In this document: positions 43,555-52,898 of the stretch, piece by piece
Position numbering within the stretch: position 1 is the stretch's first letter
Layout of the letters: each line of letters opens with the position of its first letter
Assembly: GCF_000934745.1 (NCBI RefSeq)
Contig: NZ_JYNO01000004.1
Span: forward strand, 62,001-126,000
Direction: 5' to 3'
Length of the DNA stretch: 64,000 bases
Source: Desulfonatronum thioautotrophicum
GTDB lineage: Bacteria > Desulfobacterota > Desulfovibrionia > Desulfovibrionales > Desulfonatronaceae
The notes under the pieces: model-generated
What the model was told of the DNA's origin: nothing
What the model saw: the letters and a program-made list of their open reading frames with translations, nothing else
The model's database searches: none
Program-made: the position numbers and the translations under genes

Positions 43555-43857
43555 ATGCGGCTGAATAAAGAACAAGTTCAAATCATCACGCAAGTCGTGA
43601 CCCGTGCTGCCGGCCAGGATGCCCGTGTGTTTCTGTTTGGATCGCGGTTGGACGATGCCGCCAGAGGTGGAGATGTGGATCTGTTGGTGGAGACGGACGA
43701 AAAAATTCCTCGATTGGTGCATGCCAGGATGAAGATGGAGCTTGAGGAACTGCTTGGATTGCCAGTGGATGTACTCGTTCACGCCCGGAACATGGAGGCA
43801 TCGCCGTTTGTCGAACTGGCACGGTTGAAGGGACGGCCGATTGGAGATCAGCCATGA
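43555..43857 (+). CDS. MNT-type nucleotidyltransferase antitoxin
   Basis: A 100-residue MNT/MntA-type nucleotidyltransferase with VFLFGSRLDDAARGGDVDLLVE (split: GSRLDD... DVDL), the complete GS/DxD site. ATG 43555 is chosen because the longer frame from 43510 is repeat-derived. The stop overlaps the HepT gene start by four bases. It acts as antitoxin by nucleotidylating or binding HepT (family knowledge). Confidence 0.82.
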   Translation: MRLNKEQVQIITQVVTRAAGQDARVFLFGSRLDDAARGGDVDLLVETDEKIPRLVHARMKMELEELLGLPVDVLVHARNMEASPFVELARLKGRPIGDQP

Positions 43858-44399
43858 AAAAGAACGGTTTGCACCTTGAAAAAGAACATCTTGCCAGGCT
43901 GTTGGAAGCAGTTCAGCGGTGCGTGTTTTTTTTGGACGCCTCTGTTCGGAAAATCACTTGGCCGTTGACCGGAGATTTTTTGAGCAGTCAGAGAACAAAT
44001 GTGGAACTTTTCGAGACCCTTTCAGCCATAAATGAACGTTTTTCAAAATTGCAGGACTCTCTCGGGGCGGCCATGCGTCATGGCGCGATTTTATCCGGTG
44101 AAACAACAAACATGTTTCTGAAGGTACTCGCGTTTTATGAAAAAATTGGAGTAATCGAGTCTGTGGATTCCTGGCAACTTTGCCGAACATCACGCAATTT
44201 GGCAGCTCATGAATACGGGATCGTTTATTCTGAAATCGCCGACCATTTCAACACACTCAATGAATTGCGACCGACACTATACTCAGTTTCCAGGCGATTT
44301 TACGATTTCTGCGCCAGCACGCTTAATGTACAGCCGGTAGAATCTGAATTTTCTGAGGTCTTTCTGCGAGTAACTGAACAATTTCGAGAAAACTTATGA
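43854..44399 (+). CDS. HepT-like HEPN ribonuclease toxin
   Basis: A 181-residue helical protein with the canonical HEPN catalytic motif RNLAAHEYG (R-x4-H-x-Y) near residue 119, so it looks like an active RNase. Partner of the MNT gene upstream through ATGA overlap. Unlike the protein at 38549-39052 the histidine is retained here. Confidence 0.82.
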   Translation: MKKNGLHLEKEHLARLLEAVQRCVFFLDASVRKITWPLTGDFLSSQRTNVELFETLSAINERFSKLQDSLGAAMRHGAILSGETTNMFLKVLAFYEKIGVIESVDSWQLCRTSRNLAAHEYGIVYSEIADHFNTLNELRPTLYSVSRRFYDFCASTLNVQPVESEFSEVFLRVTEQFRENL

Positions 44400-44487
44400 T
44401 TTTAGCTAAATATCATCTATGCTAATCAAGTAGTCAAGAGCAAGATAAAGACTTGAGAGAGGAAGCATCGAGGAGCAAAAGAGCGTC

Positions 44488-44703
44488 ATGAATACGGTAT
44501 TGGACATCAGCAGACTGACCCGTGCTGAAAAATATCAGGCCATGGAAGAACTCTGGGAGGATTTGTCTCGCCCTGAGACCGAATATGAATCGCCAGAGTG
44601 GCATGGCGACGTGCTTCGAGCACGTGAAGCGGATGTCAAGGCTGGCAGAGATGAATTCGTCCCGTGGGAGGGGCTGACGTTGAATCGCAGTCCCGTTGCT
44701 TGA
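44488..44703 (+). CDS. Addiction-module component, orphan ParE-type antitoxin
   Basis: A 71-residue protein of the putative addiction module component family (SRLTRAEKYQAMEELWEDLS ... SPEWHGDVLRARE). GAGGAG is upstream at slightly long spacing. Such proteins usually precede a RelE/ParE toxin, but here pilV follows after 15 bases, so the toxin is absent. It closes the first interruption of the pilus locus. Confidence 0.75.
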   Translation: MNTVLDISRLTRAEKYQAMEELWEDLSRPETEYESPEWHGDVLRAREADVKAGRDEFVPWEGLTLNRSPVA

Positions 44704-44718
44704 TTTTTAGGGAAAGGA

Positions 44719-45174
44719 ATGAATCACATGAAAACAAGTCAAAAATCCCATCAAGCCGGGTTCTCTCTCCTGGAGGTGCTGGTCGGGTTGGTCATTCTGG
44801 CTATTGGGCTGCTGGGGCTGGCCGGGATGCAGATGGTTTCGCTGAAGCAGAACAATGAGGCCTACTTGAGGTCCCAGGCGACCTTTCATGCATATGACAT
44901 CCTGGACAAAATGCGGGCAAATCGGGTGCTGGCTTTGGATGAACACTATATTACTAGTTTCGACCAATCTCCTGACAGTGCTGTCCTGCCGGGTGTAGTC
45001 TATAATGATCTCGTTGCATGGAAAACATCTTTGCAATCAGTTTTTCCCGGTCCCGGCAAGGGAAGCATTGCCATGACGAACGGCACGATGGTCAACGTTA
45101 CGATTACCTGGCGGGAAACATCCGATCAAAACGCAACTGCATGGCAGACATTCACGACGCAAACCGAACTGTGA
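44719..45174 (+). CDS. pilV: Type IV pilus minor pilin PilV
   Basis: A 151-residue prepilin with leader to HQAG, cut before FSLLEVLVGLVILAIGLLGL with glutamate at +5. The LGLAGMQM and AYDILDKMRANR segments are the PilV signature. It joins the tip complex that primes the pilus. The start with an AAGGAATG context lies close to the upstream antitoxin. It begins a tightly packed run pilV-pilW-pilX-pilY1. Confidence 0.9.
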   Translation: MNHMKTSQKSHQAGFSLLEVLVGLVILAIGLLGLAGMQMVSLKQNNEAYLRSQATFHAYDILDKMRANRVLALDEHYITSFDQSPDSAVLPGVVYNDLVAWKTSLQSVFPGPGKGSIAMTNGTMVNVTITWRETSDQNATAWQTFTTQTEL

Positions 45175-45184
45175 GGTAGAGCGA

Positions 45185-46138
45185 ATGAATTCTCCGAAAA
45201 ACTCCCAGTCCGGGCTGTCCATTGTCGAAGCCCTGGTGACCATGGTCATTCTGCTGATCGTGATGGGCGGGGTGTACCAGATTTTTCAGAGCAATTCCCT
45301 GACCTACCGGATGCAACAGGGCATGTCCCGGATGCAGGAGAGCGGGCGTTTTGCCATGGATTTCATGCTCAATGATATCCGTATGGCCGGGTACCTGGGA
45401 TGCGTCAGCAGCGGAACGGTGACGAACAACCTTGCCAACGCAACGGGCATAAATGACTATTCTTTTGCCGTGCAAGAATTTTCCTCGCACCCAAACCAAT
45501 TGATCATCCGCAGGGCTTTGGACAAACGGGTGGACATCCTAGGCATTGACTCGCAGACCAACTCCACCACAACCTTGGAGATCGACGACACAGACTTCAG
45601 CTTTGACGCCAATGAGTTTCTGGTTGTGAACAACTGCGAAGCCATTTTCATAACCAGTGCACAGGGTGCCTCCAATAATGGCACTTTGCAAGTCGCAGGC
45701 GGGAACATTCCGAACAATTTCTTAACTAACAATATGGGGGAGGTCCTGAATGTCGGGGCGATCACCTATTACGTTCAACAGGATCCCAGCAATAACAACA
45801 TACTGTCACTGTATCGTGAAGTAAGTCATCATACAACTACCGCCCAGCCAATCGTCGAGGGCATTGATGCCATCCGCTTCTGGTACGGGATCGACACAAA
45901 CAATGACCGGAGTGTTGATGATTTTGTGGATGCCGCCGGAGTTTCGGACTGGAGTCAGGTCCGCAGTATCCGGATCGCCCTGTTGGCCGCATCTCCCGAA
46001 GAAATTCGGGGTATGGAGCCGGATGCAACCCCAAGTTACACCCTGCTTGGAGATACGATCATCCCAGCAACAGATGATCGTCGAAAGTTACGCCGGGTGT
46101 TCGAGGCATCCATTGGTATCCGTAATCAACTACAATAG
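45185..46138 (+). CDS. pilW: Type IV pilus minor pilin PilW
   Basis: A 317-residue prepilin with leader MNSPKNSQSG, cut before LSIVEALVTMVILLIVMGGV, with glutamate at +5. It then has RMQESGRFAMDFMLNDIRMA and GYLGC, characteristic of PilW. The domain after this is variable. It starts ten bases after pilV. Confidence 0.9.
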   Translation: MNSPKNSQSGLSIVEALVTMVILLIVMGGVYQIFQSNSLTYRMQQGMSRMQESGRFAMDFMLNDIRMAGYLGCVSSGTVTNNLANATGINDYSFAVQEFSSHPNQLIIRRALDKRVDILGIDSQTNSTTTLEIDDTDFSFDANEFLVVNNCEAIFITSAQGASNNGTLQVAGGNIPNNFLTNNMGEVLNVGAITYYVQQDPSNNNILSLYREVSHHTTTAQPIVEGIDAIRFWYGIDTNNDRSVDDFVDAAGVSDWSQVRSIRIALLAASPEEIRGMEPDATPSYTLLGDTIIPATDDRRKLRRVFEASIGIRNQLQ

Positions 46139-46150
46139 GAATTAGGATAC

Positions 46151-46648
46151 ATGAAAAAAATGTTCAAAAGCGAAAAAATGGGCAACACCTCTGAACGAGG
46201 TTCCGTCCTGGTAATTGCATTGGTTATCTTGGTGGTGCTGACCCTGATGGCTATTGCCGGCGTGCAGAGCACCTCTGTTCAAGAACGCATGGCCGGGAAC
46301 ATGCGGGACAAGGATATCTCCTTTCAGTCCGCCGAGGCAGCATTGCGGGATGCGGAACTTGCCCTGCGGAATGATTTTGAAGCTTTGGCGGCTGAAGACT
46401 GTTTTTATCCATTCGACGATCCGGCCCCCGGCACAAACCCTGATTTGTGCAATCATTTGCTGAACACATCTTTCCCGAGCACACCACAGTTTTTCATTCG
46501 CGAACTCCCCCCGATTCCCGAGCCGGTTGAAAGCTTGGAATCAGATCTGTTCCAAGCAGCCACCCCAAGCCTTTATCGCATCACCGCCGAATCCGCGGGC
46601 GGGACAGCTGATGCGGTGACGATCCTGCAATCCATCTACAAGAGATAA
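46151..46648 (+). CDS. pilX: Type IV pilus minor pilin PilX
   Basis: A 165-residue PilX protein: leader to ERG, cut before SVLVIALVILVVLTLMAIAG, then STSVQERMAGNMRDKDISFQ and SAEAALRDAE, the PilX N-terminal signature. Like other PilX proteins it lacks the +5 glutamate, which suits its place near the pilus tip. The gap to pilW is 12 bases. Confidence 0.9.
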   Translation: MKKMFKSEKMGNTSERGSVLVIALVILVVLTLMAIAGVQSTSVQERMAGNMRDKDISFQSAEAALRDAELALRNDFEALAAEDCFYPFDDPAPGTNPDLCNHLLNTSFPSTPQFFIRELPPIPEPVESLESDLFQAATPSLYRITAESAGGTADAVTILQSIYKR

Positions 46649-46687
46649 GCATTTTTCAGCTTCACGTCTGTTCCAAGGAGGACAGCC

Positions 46688-49600
46688 ATGGCATCCCTTC
46701 ATCATTATCTGAAAAATACCCTGTACCTGTGTTGTTTGGTCGTATTGTTGGTGCTGTTACTCGCTACTTCGAGGATGGCTCAGGCTGACCCGAATATCTC
46801 CCAGGTCCCGCTCTTTGTCACCCAATCGGTGACCCCCCAGGTCATGCTGACCATGTCCAACGATCACCAGCTTTATTTTGAGGCCTACACGGACTACGCG
46901 GACTTGACCGGGGATGGCAAGGCGGAAAGAACCTACAACCACGATATAGATTACTATGGGTATTTCGACTCCTACAAATGCTATGACTACGATACAGCCG
47001 CCGGTCGTTTTGTCCCGGAGTCCGTCACATCGACCAAATATTGTTCCGGAAACTGGAGCGGCAACTTTTTGAACTACATCTCCATGGCCCGGATCGATGT
47101 CATCCGCAAGATCCTCTATGGTGGTTATCGTTCCACGGACACGGCAACAACCACGGTCCTGGAGCGCACCTATCTGCCCAACGATGCTCACAGTTGGGTG
47201 CGATACTACGACGGTAGCGACATCGATCAACTGACCCCGTTTTCCTTGCCTCCAGCAACATCGACCACAAGCACATCTTCAATCACCGTGCCCGATGGCT
47301 CGGCGAATGACTCCAGCGACCGTGAGAATTTTACGACAACATGGAACAGCCTGACAAACGTCCAGATCGGGGACCAGCTACTGATTCGCAGCATTGCCTC
47401 TCCGGAAACGGTCTGGATGCACGCTGTTGTTCGCGCATTCACCACATCGACCACCACATCGACTGGCGTCATCAACGTCCAGGTTACTCAGTCCAGTGGC
47501 GCAGGCACCACCAGGAATGACTGGGAAATTGTCAACGAGTCTCGGCGTGGCATAAGTTTTTGCAATACCACGGTTTCTAATACTCAGTTTTCTCACGATG
47601 TGAACACCCTGACAGATCCTCCTCTGATTAGGATTGCACAAGGGAATTATAGTCTTTGGACCGCCAATGAACGCTGGCAATGCCGTTGGCATGAGGAGCA
47701 TAATACCACAGGACACGACCAGATGCGTGTTGGAGGTATTAATTTTAGCAATGGAAACAATATTGCCGTTACCGGAATCGCTGCAAATTCTGATAACCCA
47801 GTCAGAGATACAGTTGGTCTTGGCGAGAATAATTATATAGCTCGTGTCCAAGCATGTGTTGACACATTGTTGGGGAATGAACGCTGCAAAGTATATCCAG
47901 ATGGTAATCATAAACCGATAGGATTAATACAAGAGTACGGTGAGGATGGTCAGCTGCTGTTTGGTTTGCTTACAGGAAGTTACACAAAAAATAAATCTGG
48001 AGGTGTTTTACGTAAAAATATTGGTAATATTTCCAATGAAATTAATATAGATACTGATGGAACATTCAAGGTCCCGGCTGGTGGTAATATAATTGATTCA
48101 TTGGATAGAATGAGAATATATGGATATAGTCATAGCGATGGAACATATGGATCAGCTTCTGGTGACTATTGTCCTTTTGGGTTATCAAGTTTCACTGATG
48201 GCCGGTGCACAAACTGGGGGAATCCGCAATCTGAGATGTTTCTTGAAACTTTACGCTACTTCTCTGGTGCTACGCCGACTTCAGCCTATACGTTTTCTGG
48301 CGACGACAAGATACCAGGCCTGGGAACTGCATCCTGGAATGATCCTTTGTCAAACGATAATTGGTGTTCGCAGTTAAGAGTCATAGCCATTAATTCCAGC
48401 ATATCCTCATACGATCATGACCAGTTTGGCGGCCTGTCCGACATTGGTGCAAGTAATATTGGCGATTTGACGAACATTGTTGGTAGCGGTGAAGGAATCC
48501 ATGGAGCTGATTGGTTTATTGGGGAAGCTGGCACTGACGACAACCAGTTTTGCACTCCCAAGAGTATTGCCAATCTTGGAACAGCCAAGGGGCTCTGCCC
48601 TGAAGGACCTACACAGTCAGGAACTTTTCATATAGCCGGCCTTGCCCACTATGCCTATACTGAGTCAATACGCGGTGATCTTCTTGATTCTCAGAACAGT
48701 ACTGTTGATATTCAAGTAAAAACATATGGTGTTGAACTTGCACCAGCTGTCCCTACAATTGATATTCCTCTTCCCAACGCAACTGGAATTGCTGTACGTA
48801 TACTGCCAGCATGTGAAAACTGGACTGATAATACTGGGTGCGGGTTTGTTGATTTTAGGATTGTTGAGCAAGATATTTCTGCTGGAACAGGAAAGTTTCT
48901 TATTAACTGGGAAGCTGCTGAGTGGGGTGGTGACTATGATAGTGATATGAATGGAATTTTGTCATACGAAATTACCAGTACATACATTACTGTCACAACA
49001 GAGGTTTTTGCTCAATCATCAGGCAGAAGGTTGGCGTTTGGTTACGTTATCAGTGGTACGACACAAGATGGTTTTCATGCACACTCGGGTATAAACGGCT
49101 ACAACTACACTGACGCAAGTGGCGTATTGGGTTGTAATAATTGCACGTTTAACGATCCTCCAACTTCAGTTACTTATACGTTGGGAGCGTCAACAGCTGA
49201 TTTGTTGCAGTCACCCCTCTTTTACGCCGCGAAATGGGGCGGCTTCCACAAGCCAAAACGGCCCCAGGATCCTGACTTCCCAAACAACCCCCTATCATGG
49301 GATGCAGAGGGGGACGGCAAGCCGGATAACTATTACTTCGCCATTGATCCTGGCAAACTCGCTGAAGATCTGGAAAAGGTGTTCAGGGACGTGGTGGAAA
49401 CCACCTCGTCGGCCTCATCCGTGGTGGCCAACTCTGTGCGACTGGATACAGGCACGTTTGTCTACCAAGCCCGATTCCGCACGGATGACTGGTCCGGAGA
49501 GTTGTTCGCTTTTCCGGTCAATCCAGACGGTACCCTGGGTGAAAAAGACTGGGAAGCTGGAGAAGAGCTGAATGATCATGCGGATCGAAACATTGTCACC

Positions 49601-51370
49601 TTCACCGGGGGGCAGACCAAACCCTTCAAGTGGGCTGATCTGAACGCCACCCAGCAGGCGGCACTTGGCTCTGGAAACGCCACGCTGGGGGAGCAGATCG
49701 TGGATTACATTCGCGGGAACCAGTCAGAAGAGATCCAGAATGGTGGCGTATTCCGCAATCGTGAGCGTCTGCTGGGCGACATCATCAATTCCGACCCGGT
49801 TTTCGTGGCTGCGAACAATTTAGGTTATGGCCGCGACTCCATCAATGAAGGCAAAGATGGTGTTTACGAAGCATTTTTGGCGAATATTAGTAATCGCGAC
49901 AAGGTTATTTATGTCGGAGCCAACGACGGTATGCTGCATGGTTTTGAATCACAGAATGGCACTGAACTTTTGGCGTACATCCCAAACGAGGTTATCCCGA
50001 ATTTGAAGGAACTTACGGCGCCAACCTACAATGACAATCACCGCTACTTCGTGGATGGCCCTGCCAGAGCTGGGGATGCTTTCATTGATGGTCAATGGCG
50101 GACCGTATTGGTCGGTTCCACTGGGGCCGGAGGCCGGTCCGTCTTTGCCTTGGACATCACCAATCCGGGCAATTTCGATACACCTGGTCAGAGTATCGTG
50201 CTCTGGGAGTTCACTCATGCGGACCTTGGCTACAGCATCGGCCAACCGACCCTGGCGCGTTTGAAAAGCGGTGACTGGGTCGCGATTTTCGGTAATGGCT
50301 ATATTACCGGTGATACCACAGCCAAGCTGTTCATTCTTAACCTGGAAACAGGCGCTCCCATCCGGATCATCGAAACTGGTGCCGGGGTATCCGGGGAGAT
50401 TAACGGACTGTCTTCACCGGCCCCGGTGGATGTGGATGGCGACAGGATAACGGATTATGTCTATGCTGGAGATTTGCAGGGTAATCTTTGGAAGTTTGAT
50501 TTGACCGCGATTAATCCAGCTGACTGGGATGTGGCTTTTTCCGGAGACCCGCTGTTCACCGCCAGGGACAGAAACGGCAATATTCAACCCATTTCCGCCC
50601 GCCCGTCCATTGGTCGGCACCCTTTGGGCGGATATATGGTCTACTTCGGAACAGGAAGATTTTTCGCTATCGGTGACAACGACGTGGACGTGGTTACGGA
50701 GCACCAGTCGTTTTACGGAATCCGGGATCACGGCTCCGCGGTTACGTTCAACACGGCGAGGACGGAAGTGCTGCAACGTCAGCGCATCTTTCACGAGGGA
50801 AGCCCGGTTGGCGTGGATGGGGCACCCTTTGATGCTCTGATCCGGGTGACATCAGATTTCCCCGTGGACTATCCCACGCAAAAGGGGTGGTTCATTGATC
50901 TTGTCTCGCCAACGAACATTCTTCTCGACACCGATACAATGCGGGGTGAGCGGGTAGTCAGCGCGGCTGTGCTGCGTACCGGCAGGATTATTTTTACAAC
51001 CATGACGCCGTCAGAACATCCATGTGATTTTGGCGGCTCAAGCTGGCTTGTTGAACTGGATGCCCTGACAGGAGGCAGATTGGACCACTCGGTCTTTGAC
51101 CTGAACGGTGACATGTTGTTCAACGAAGAGGATTATGTCGAGGTGGCGATTCTGTTGAACGAGGGCGACACGACATTGACCACGACCTTTGTACCGGTCA
51201 GCGCTTTGCAGTTGGACATCGGCATTTCCAAGACGCCGGCAATCATTCTTGGGGATACCGCTGAATACAAGTATTTCAGCGGATCAAAGGCCGGGGAGAT
51301 GCAAGTGGTTACTGAAAATCCTGGAGACGCGGCCCTTCCAGGAAGAAAGTCTTGGCGGCAAATCCGTTAG
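46688..51370 (+). CDS. pilY1: Type IV pilus tip adhesin PilY1
   Basis: A 1560-residue exported protein with a signal peptide (about residues 1-33) and GGAGG before ATG 46688. The N-terminal half shows the PilY1 pattern YFEAYTDYADLTGDGKAERT and YGYFDSYKCYDYD. The C-terminal half is a beta-propeller: LLGDIINSDPVFV, VIYVGANDGMLHGFES and a calcium loop DVDGDRITD (near residue 1248), ending GRKSWRQIR. PilY1 sits at the pilus tip and acts in adhesion, surface sensing and pilus extension. The stretch at about 47560-49200 is clearly AT-richer than both ends, suggesting recombination or imported variable sequence. Confidence 0.93.
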   Translation: MASLHHYLKNTLYLCCLVVLLVLLLATSRMAQADPNISQVPLFVTQSVTPQVMLTMSNDHQLYFEAYTDYADLTGDGKAERTYNHDIDYYGYFDSYKCYDYDTAAGRFVPESVTSTKYCSGNWSGNFLNYISMARIDVIRKILYGGYRSTDTATTTVLERTYLPNDAHSWVRYYDGSDIDQLTPFSLPPATSTTSTSSITVPDGSANDSSDRENFTTTWNSLTNVQIGDQLLIRSIASPETVWMHAVVRAFTTSTTTSTGVINVQVTQSSGAGTTRNDWEIVNESRRGISFCNTTVSNTQFSHDVNTLTDPPLIRIAQGNYSLWTANERWQCRWHEEHNTTGHDQMRVGGINFSNGNNIAVTGIAANSDNPVRDTVGLGENNYIARVQACVDTLLGNERCKVYPDGNHKPIGLIQEYGEDGQLLFGLLTGSYTKNKSGGVLRKNIGNISNEINIDTDGTFKVPAGGNIIDSLDRMRIYGYSHSDGTYGSASGDYCPFGLSSFTDGRCTNWGNPQSEMFLETLRYFSGATPTSAYTFSGDDKIPGLGTASWNDPLSNDNWCSQLRVIAINSSISSYDHDQFGGLSDIGASNIGDLTNIVGSGEGIHGADWFIGEAGTDDNQFCTPKSIANLGTAKGLCPEGPTQSGTFHIAGLAHYAYTESIRGDLLDSQNSTVDIQVKTYGVELAPAVPTIDIPLPNATGIAVRILPACENWTDNTGCGFVDFRIVEQDISAGTGKFLINWEAAEWGGDYDSDMNGILSYEITSTYITVTTEVFAQSSGRRLAFGYVISGTTQDGFHAHSGINGYNYTDASGVLGCNNCTFNDPPTSVTYTLGASTADLLQSPLFYAAKWGGFHKPKRPQDPDFPNNPLSWDAEGDGKPDNYYFAIDPGKLAEDLEKVFRDVVETTSSASSVVANSVRLDTGTFVYQARFRTDDWSGELFAFPVNPDGTLGEKDWEAGEELNDHADRNIVTFTGGQTKPFKWADLNATQQAALGSGNATLGEQIVDYIRGNQSEEIQNGGVFRNRERLLGDIINSDPVFVAANNLGYGRDSINEGKDGVYEAFLANISNRDKVIYVGANDGMLHGFESQNGTELLAYIPNEVIPNLKELTAPTYNDNHRYFVDGPARAGDAFIDGQWRTVLVGSTGAGGRSVFALDITNPGNFDTPGQSIVLWEFTHADLGYSIGQPTLARLKSGDWVAIFGNGYITGDTTAKLFILNLETGAPIRIIETGAGVSGEINGLSSPAPVDVDGDRITDYVYAGDLQGNLWKFDLTAINPADWDVAFSGDPLFTARDRNGNIQPISARPSIGRHPLGGYMVYFGTGRFFAIGDNDVDVVTEHQSFYGIRDHGSAVTFNTARTEVLQRQRIFHEGSPVGVDGAPFDALIRVTSDFPVDYPTQKGWFIDLVSPTNILLDTDTMRGERVVSAAVLRTGRIIFTTMTPSEHPCDFGGSSWLVELDALTGGRLDHSVFDLNGDMLFNEEDYVEVAILLNEGDTTLTTTFVPVSALQLDIGISKTPAIILGDTAEYKYFSGSKAGEMQVVTENPGDAALPGRKSWRQIR

Positions 51371-51493
51371 AGACTGCGTCAGTCACGGTATTTTTGGCAG
51401 GCAACCGTTGAGGAATTGGTTGGCGGTTGCTGGCCGGAGGGTAAGGGGCTTTGTCCGGATGGGCTGGATCAATATCGATGCAACCCTTCTTGA
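51371..51493 (+). pseudogene. C-terminal fragment of a DUF2442 gene
   Basis: The 41 codons encode RLRQSRYFWQATVEELVGGC, then WPEGKGLCPDGLDQYRCNPS and stop. They match the C-terminal half of the intact DUF2442 gene at 51587-51886 almost base for base. The 5' half is missing; the fragment begins directly at the pilY1 stop. It marks a partial duplication or an old insertion at the end of pilY1. Confidence 0.75.
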
Positions 51494-51586
51494 CATGGGA
51501 GGAATGAAATGACGTCCAATCCAGCATCCTATATCGAACAAAGCAATTCATTCTCGGAAATACAGATACTTTGATGGAGAAATGGA

Positions 51587-51886
51587 ATGAGCTCTGCAGT
51601 TGAAACACCCTGGCCGCGGGCTGTCGCAGTTACGCCTCTCGCGGATTTTCAACTTCGCGTTCGCATGCATGACGGGCGAACGCTGTTTCTTGACCTGTCT
51701 GACCTGATTGCGAGACGTGACGCATATTGGAGACTGCGCCAGTCCCGGTATTTTCGGCAGGCAACCGTTGACGAATTGGGGGGTATTTGCTGGCCGGAAG
51801 GCGAGGATCTTTGTCCGGATGGGTTGGAGCGGTATCGATGCGAGCCTTCAACTCCAGAAACAAGTATGGATCAAAGCGCCCTGTGA
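51587..51886 (+). CDS. DUF2442 family protein
   Basis: A 99-residue protein with RMHDGRTLFLDLSDLIARRD, RYFRQATVDELGGICWPEG and CPDGLERYRCEP, the DUF2442 pattern. These proteins are usually linked with toxin-antitoxin-like small gene pairs, often with DUF4160, which is not seen here. The last ~15 residues may be foreign. GGAG-like sites are absent but ATG 51587 follows ATGGAGAAATGGA. Confidence 0.72.
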   Translation: MSSAVETPWPRAVAVTPLADFQLRVRMHDGRTLFLDLSDLIARRDAYWRLRQSRYFRQATVDELGGICWPEGEDLCPDGLERYRCEPSTPETSMDQSAL

Positions 51887-51926
51887 TGGGATACATAACG
51901 TTATTTTACAAGGCATCCGTTTTGTG

Positions 51927-52176
51927 GGGATGGAAGTCGTCCCACTGTAGGGGCGGACCTGTGTGTCCGCCCCAGCGGATGGTCGATCCTGCTATTTTAT
52001 GATATCGTTTGCAGGTTGTTACCGTTCAACCGTGGGCATTCCATCCATGCGATGTACCCCCTCAGCCCTCAAGGGGCGCACACACAGGTGCGCCCCTACG
52101 ATAACGGTGTCCTTCAAGGACATTCCGGGTGTCCCCCAAAATGTCAACCAGATATTTAGGTATCGTGAACCATCCC
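51927..52176. repeat. Palindromic repeat element ending in GAACCATCCC (copy B)
   Basis: It has the two GTAGGGGCGGACCTGTG / CACAGGTGCGCCCCTAC arms of the element at 391-601, with the GCGGAC and GCGCAC words exchanged between arms, a longer centre, GGGATGG on the left (51927-51933) and GAACCATCCC on the right (52167-52176). It fills the gap between DUF2442 and the HicB gene; nothing else is visible there. Confidence 0.7.
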
Positions 52177-52216
52177 GTTTTGTGGATATTTTTTAGACAA
52201 GTGGAGAATAAATTCA

Positions 52217-52414
52217 ATGAGAAATATTGAATATGTTGTTTATCAAGAAGGTCAATATTTTGTTTCACAGTGTTTGAATGTTGATATTTCCAGCTTTGGT
52301 GATTCAGTTGATGAGGCTGTTTTCAATTTGAAGGACGCTGTTGAGTTGTATTTGAAGGAAGAGCCGAATATTCATGGATATATTGATTTTGGTGATGAAT
52401 TTGCTGCAAGCTGA
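52217..52414 (+). CDS. HicB-like orphan antitoxin
   Basis: A 65-residue HicB-type protein: YVVYQEGQYFVSQCLNVDIS, SFGDSVDEAVFNLKDAVELY, with the usual early strand pair and helix. No HicA toxin is adjacent. The DNA is AT-rich. AGTGGAGAA lies upstream at good distance. Orphan HicB-like proteins are frequent. Confidence 0.75.
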   Translation: MRNIEYVVYQEGQYFVSQCLNVDISSFGDSVDEAVFNLKDAVELYLKEEPNIHGYIDFGDEFAAS

Positions 52415-52484
52415 ATAATGTAGGCATAGTTATTTTCATTTTATTTTTAAATTTGTCAATTAATCAAAATATATTGTAAACATT

Positions 52485-52898
52485 ATGAATTACTGTAATA
52501 AAGTAGAATACTGGATAAATATTTCTGAATATGACCTTCAAACAGCACGCGCAATGCTTGATTCAGGAAGATATCTTTATGTTGGTTTTATGTGTCACCA
52601 AGCCATTGAGAAAATTTTGAAAGCACACTATCAATTGATTCACTGTGAGATGCCACCGCGTACGCACAATCTTTCATATCTAGCTAGTAAAACAGGTGTT
52701 TTGCAACAAATGCAGGAAATGCAAACTGATTTTCTTGACGAGTTAGAGCCGCTGAATGTTCAAGCACGTTATCCGGAATATAAAGATTTTATTCAAAAGA
52801 AAATTGATGAAAACTATGCGAGAACAATAATTGAAAAAACAGAGAGGTTGTTTGAATGGATAAAGAACAGGCTGTCGCATTGGCAAAAGAGTACTTGA
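52485..52898 (+). CDS. HEPN domain protein (toxin candidate)
   Basis: A 137-residue HEPN (PF05168-like) protein with the signature YVGFMCHQAIEKILKAHYQL and later RTHNLSYLA and NVQARYPEY. HEPN proteins of this class pair with MNT nucleotidyltransferases, here the next gene, which overlaps by 43 bases. The DNA is AT-rich. The order (HEPN before MNT) is reverse to the other modules in the window. Confidence 0.83.
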   Translation: MNYCNKVEYWINISEYDLQTARAMLDSGRYLYVGFMCHQAIEKILKAHYQLIHCEMPPRTHNLSYLASKTGVLQQMQEMQTDFLDELEPLNVQARYPEYKDFIQKKIDENYARTIIEKTERLFEWIKNRLSHWQKST

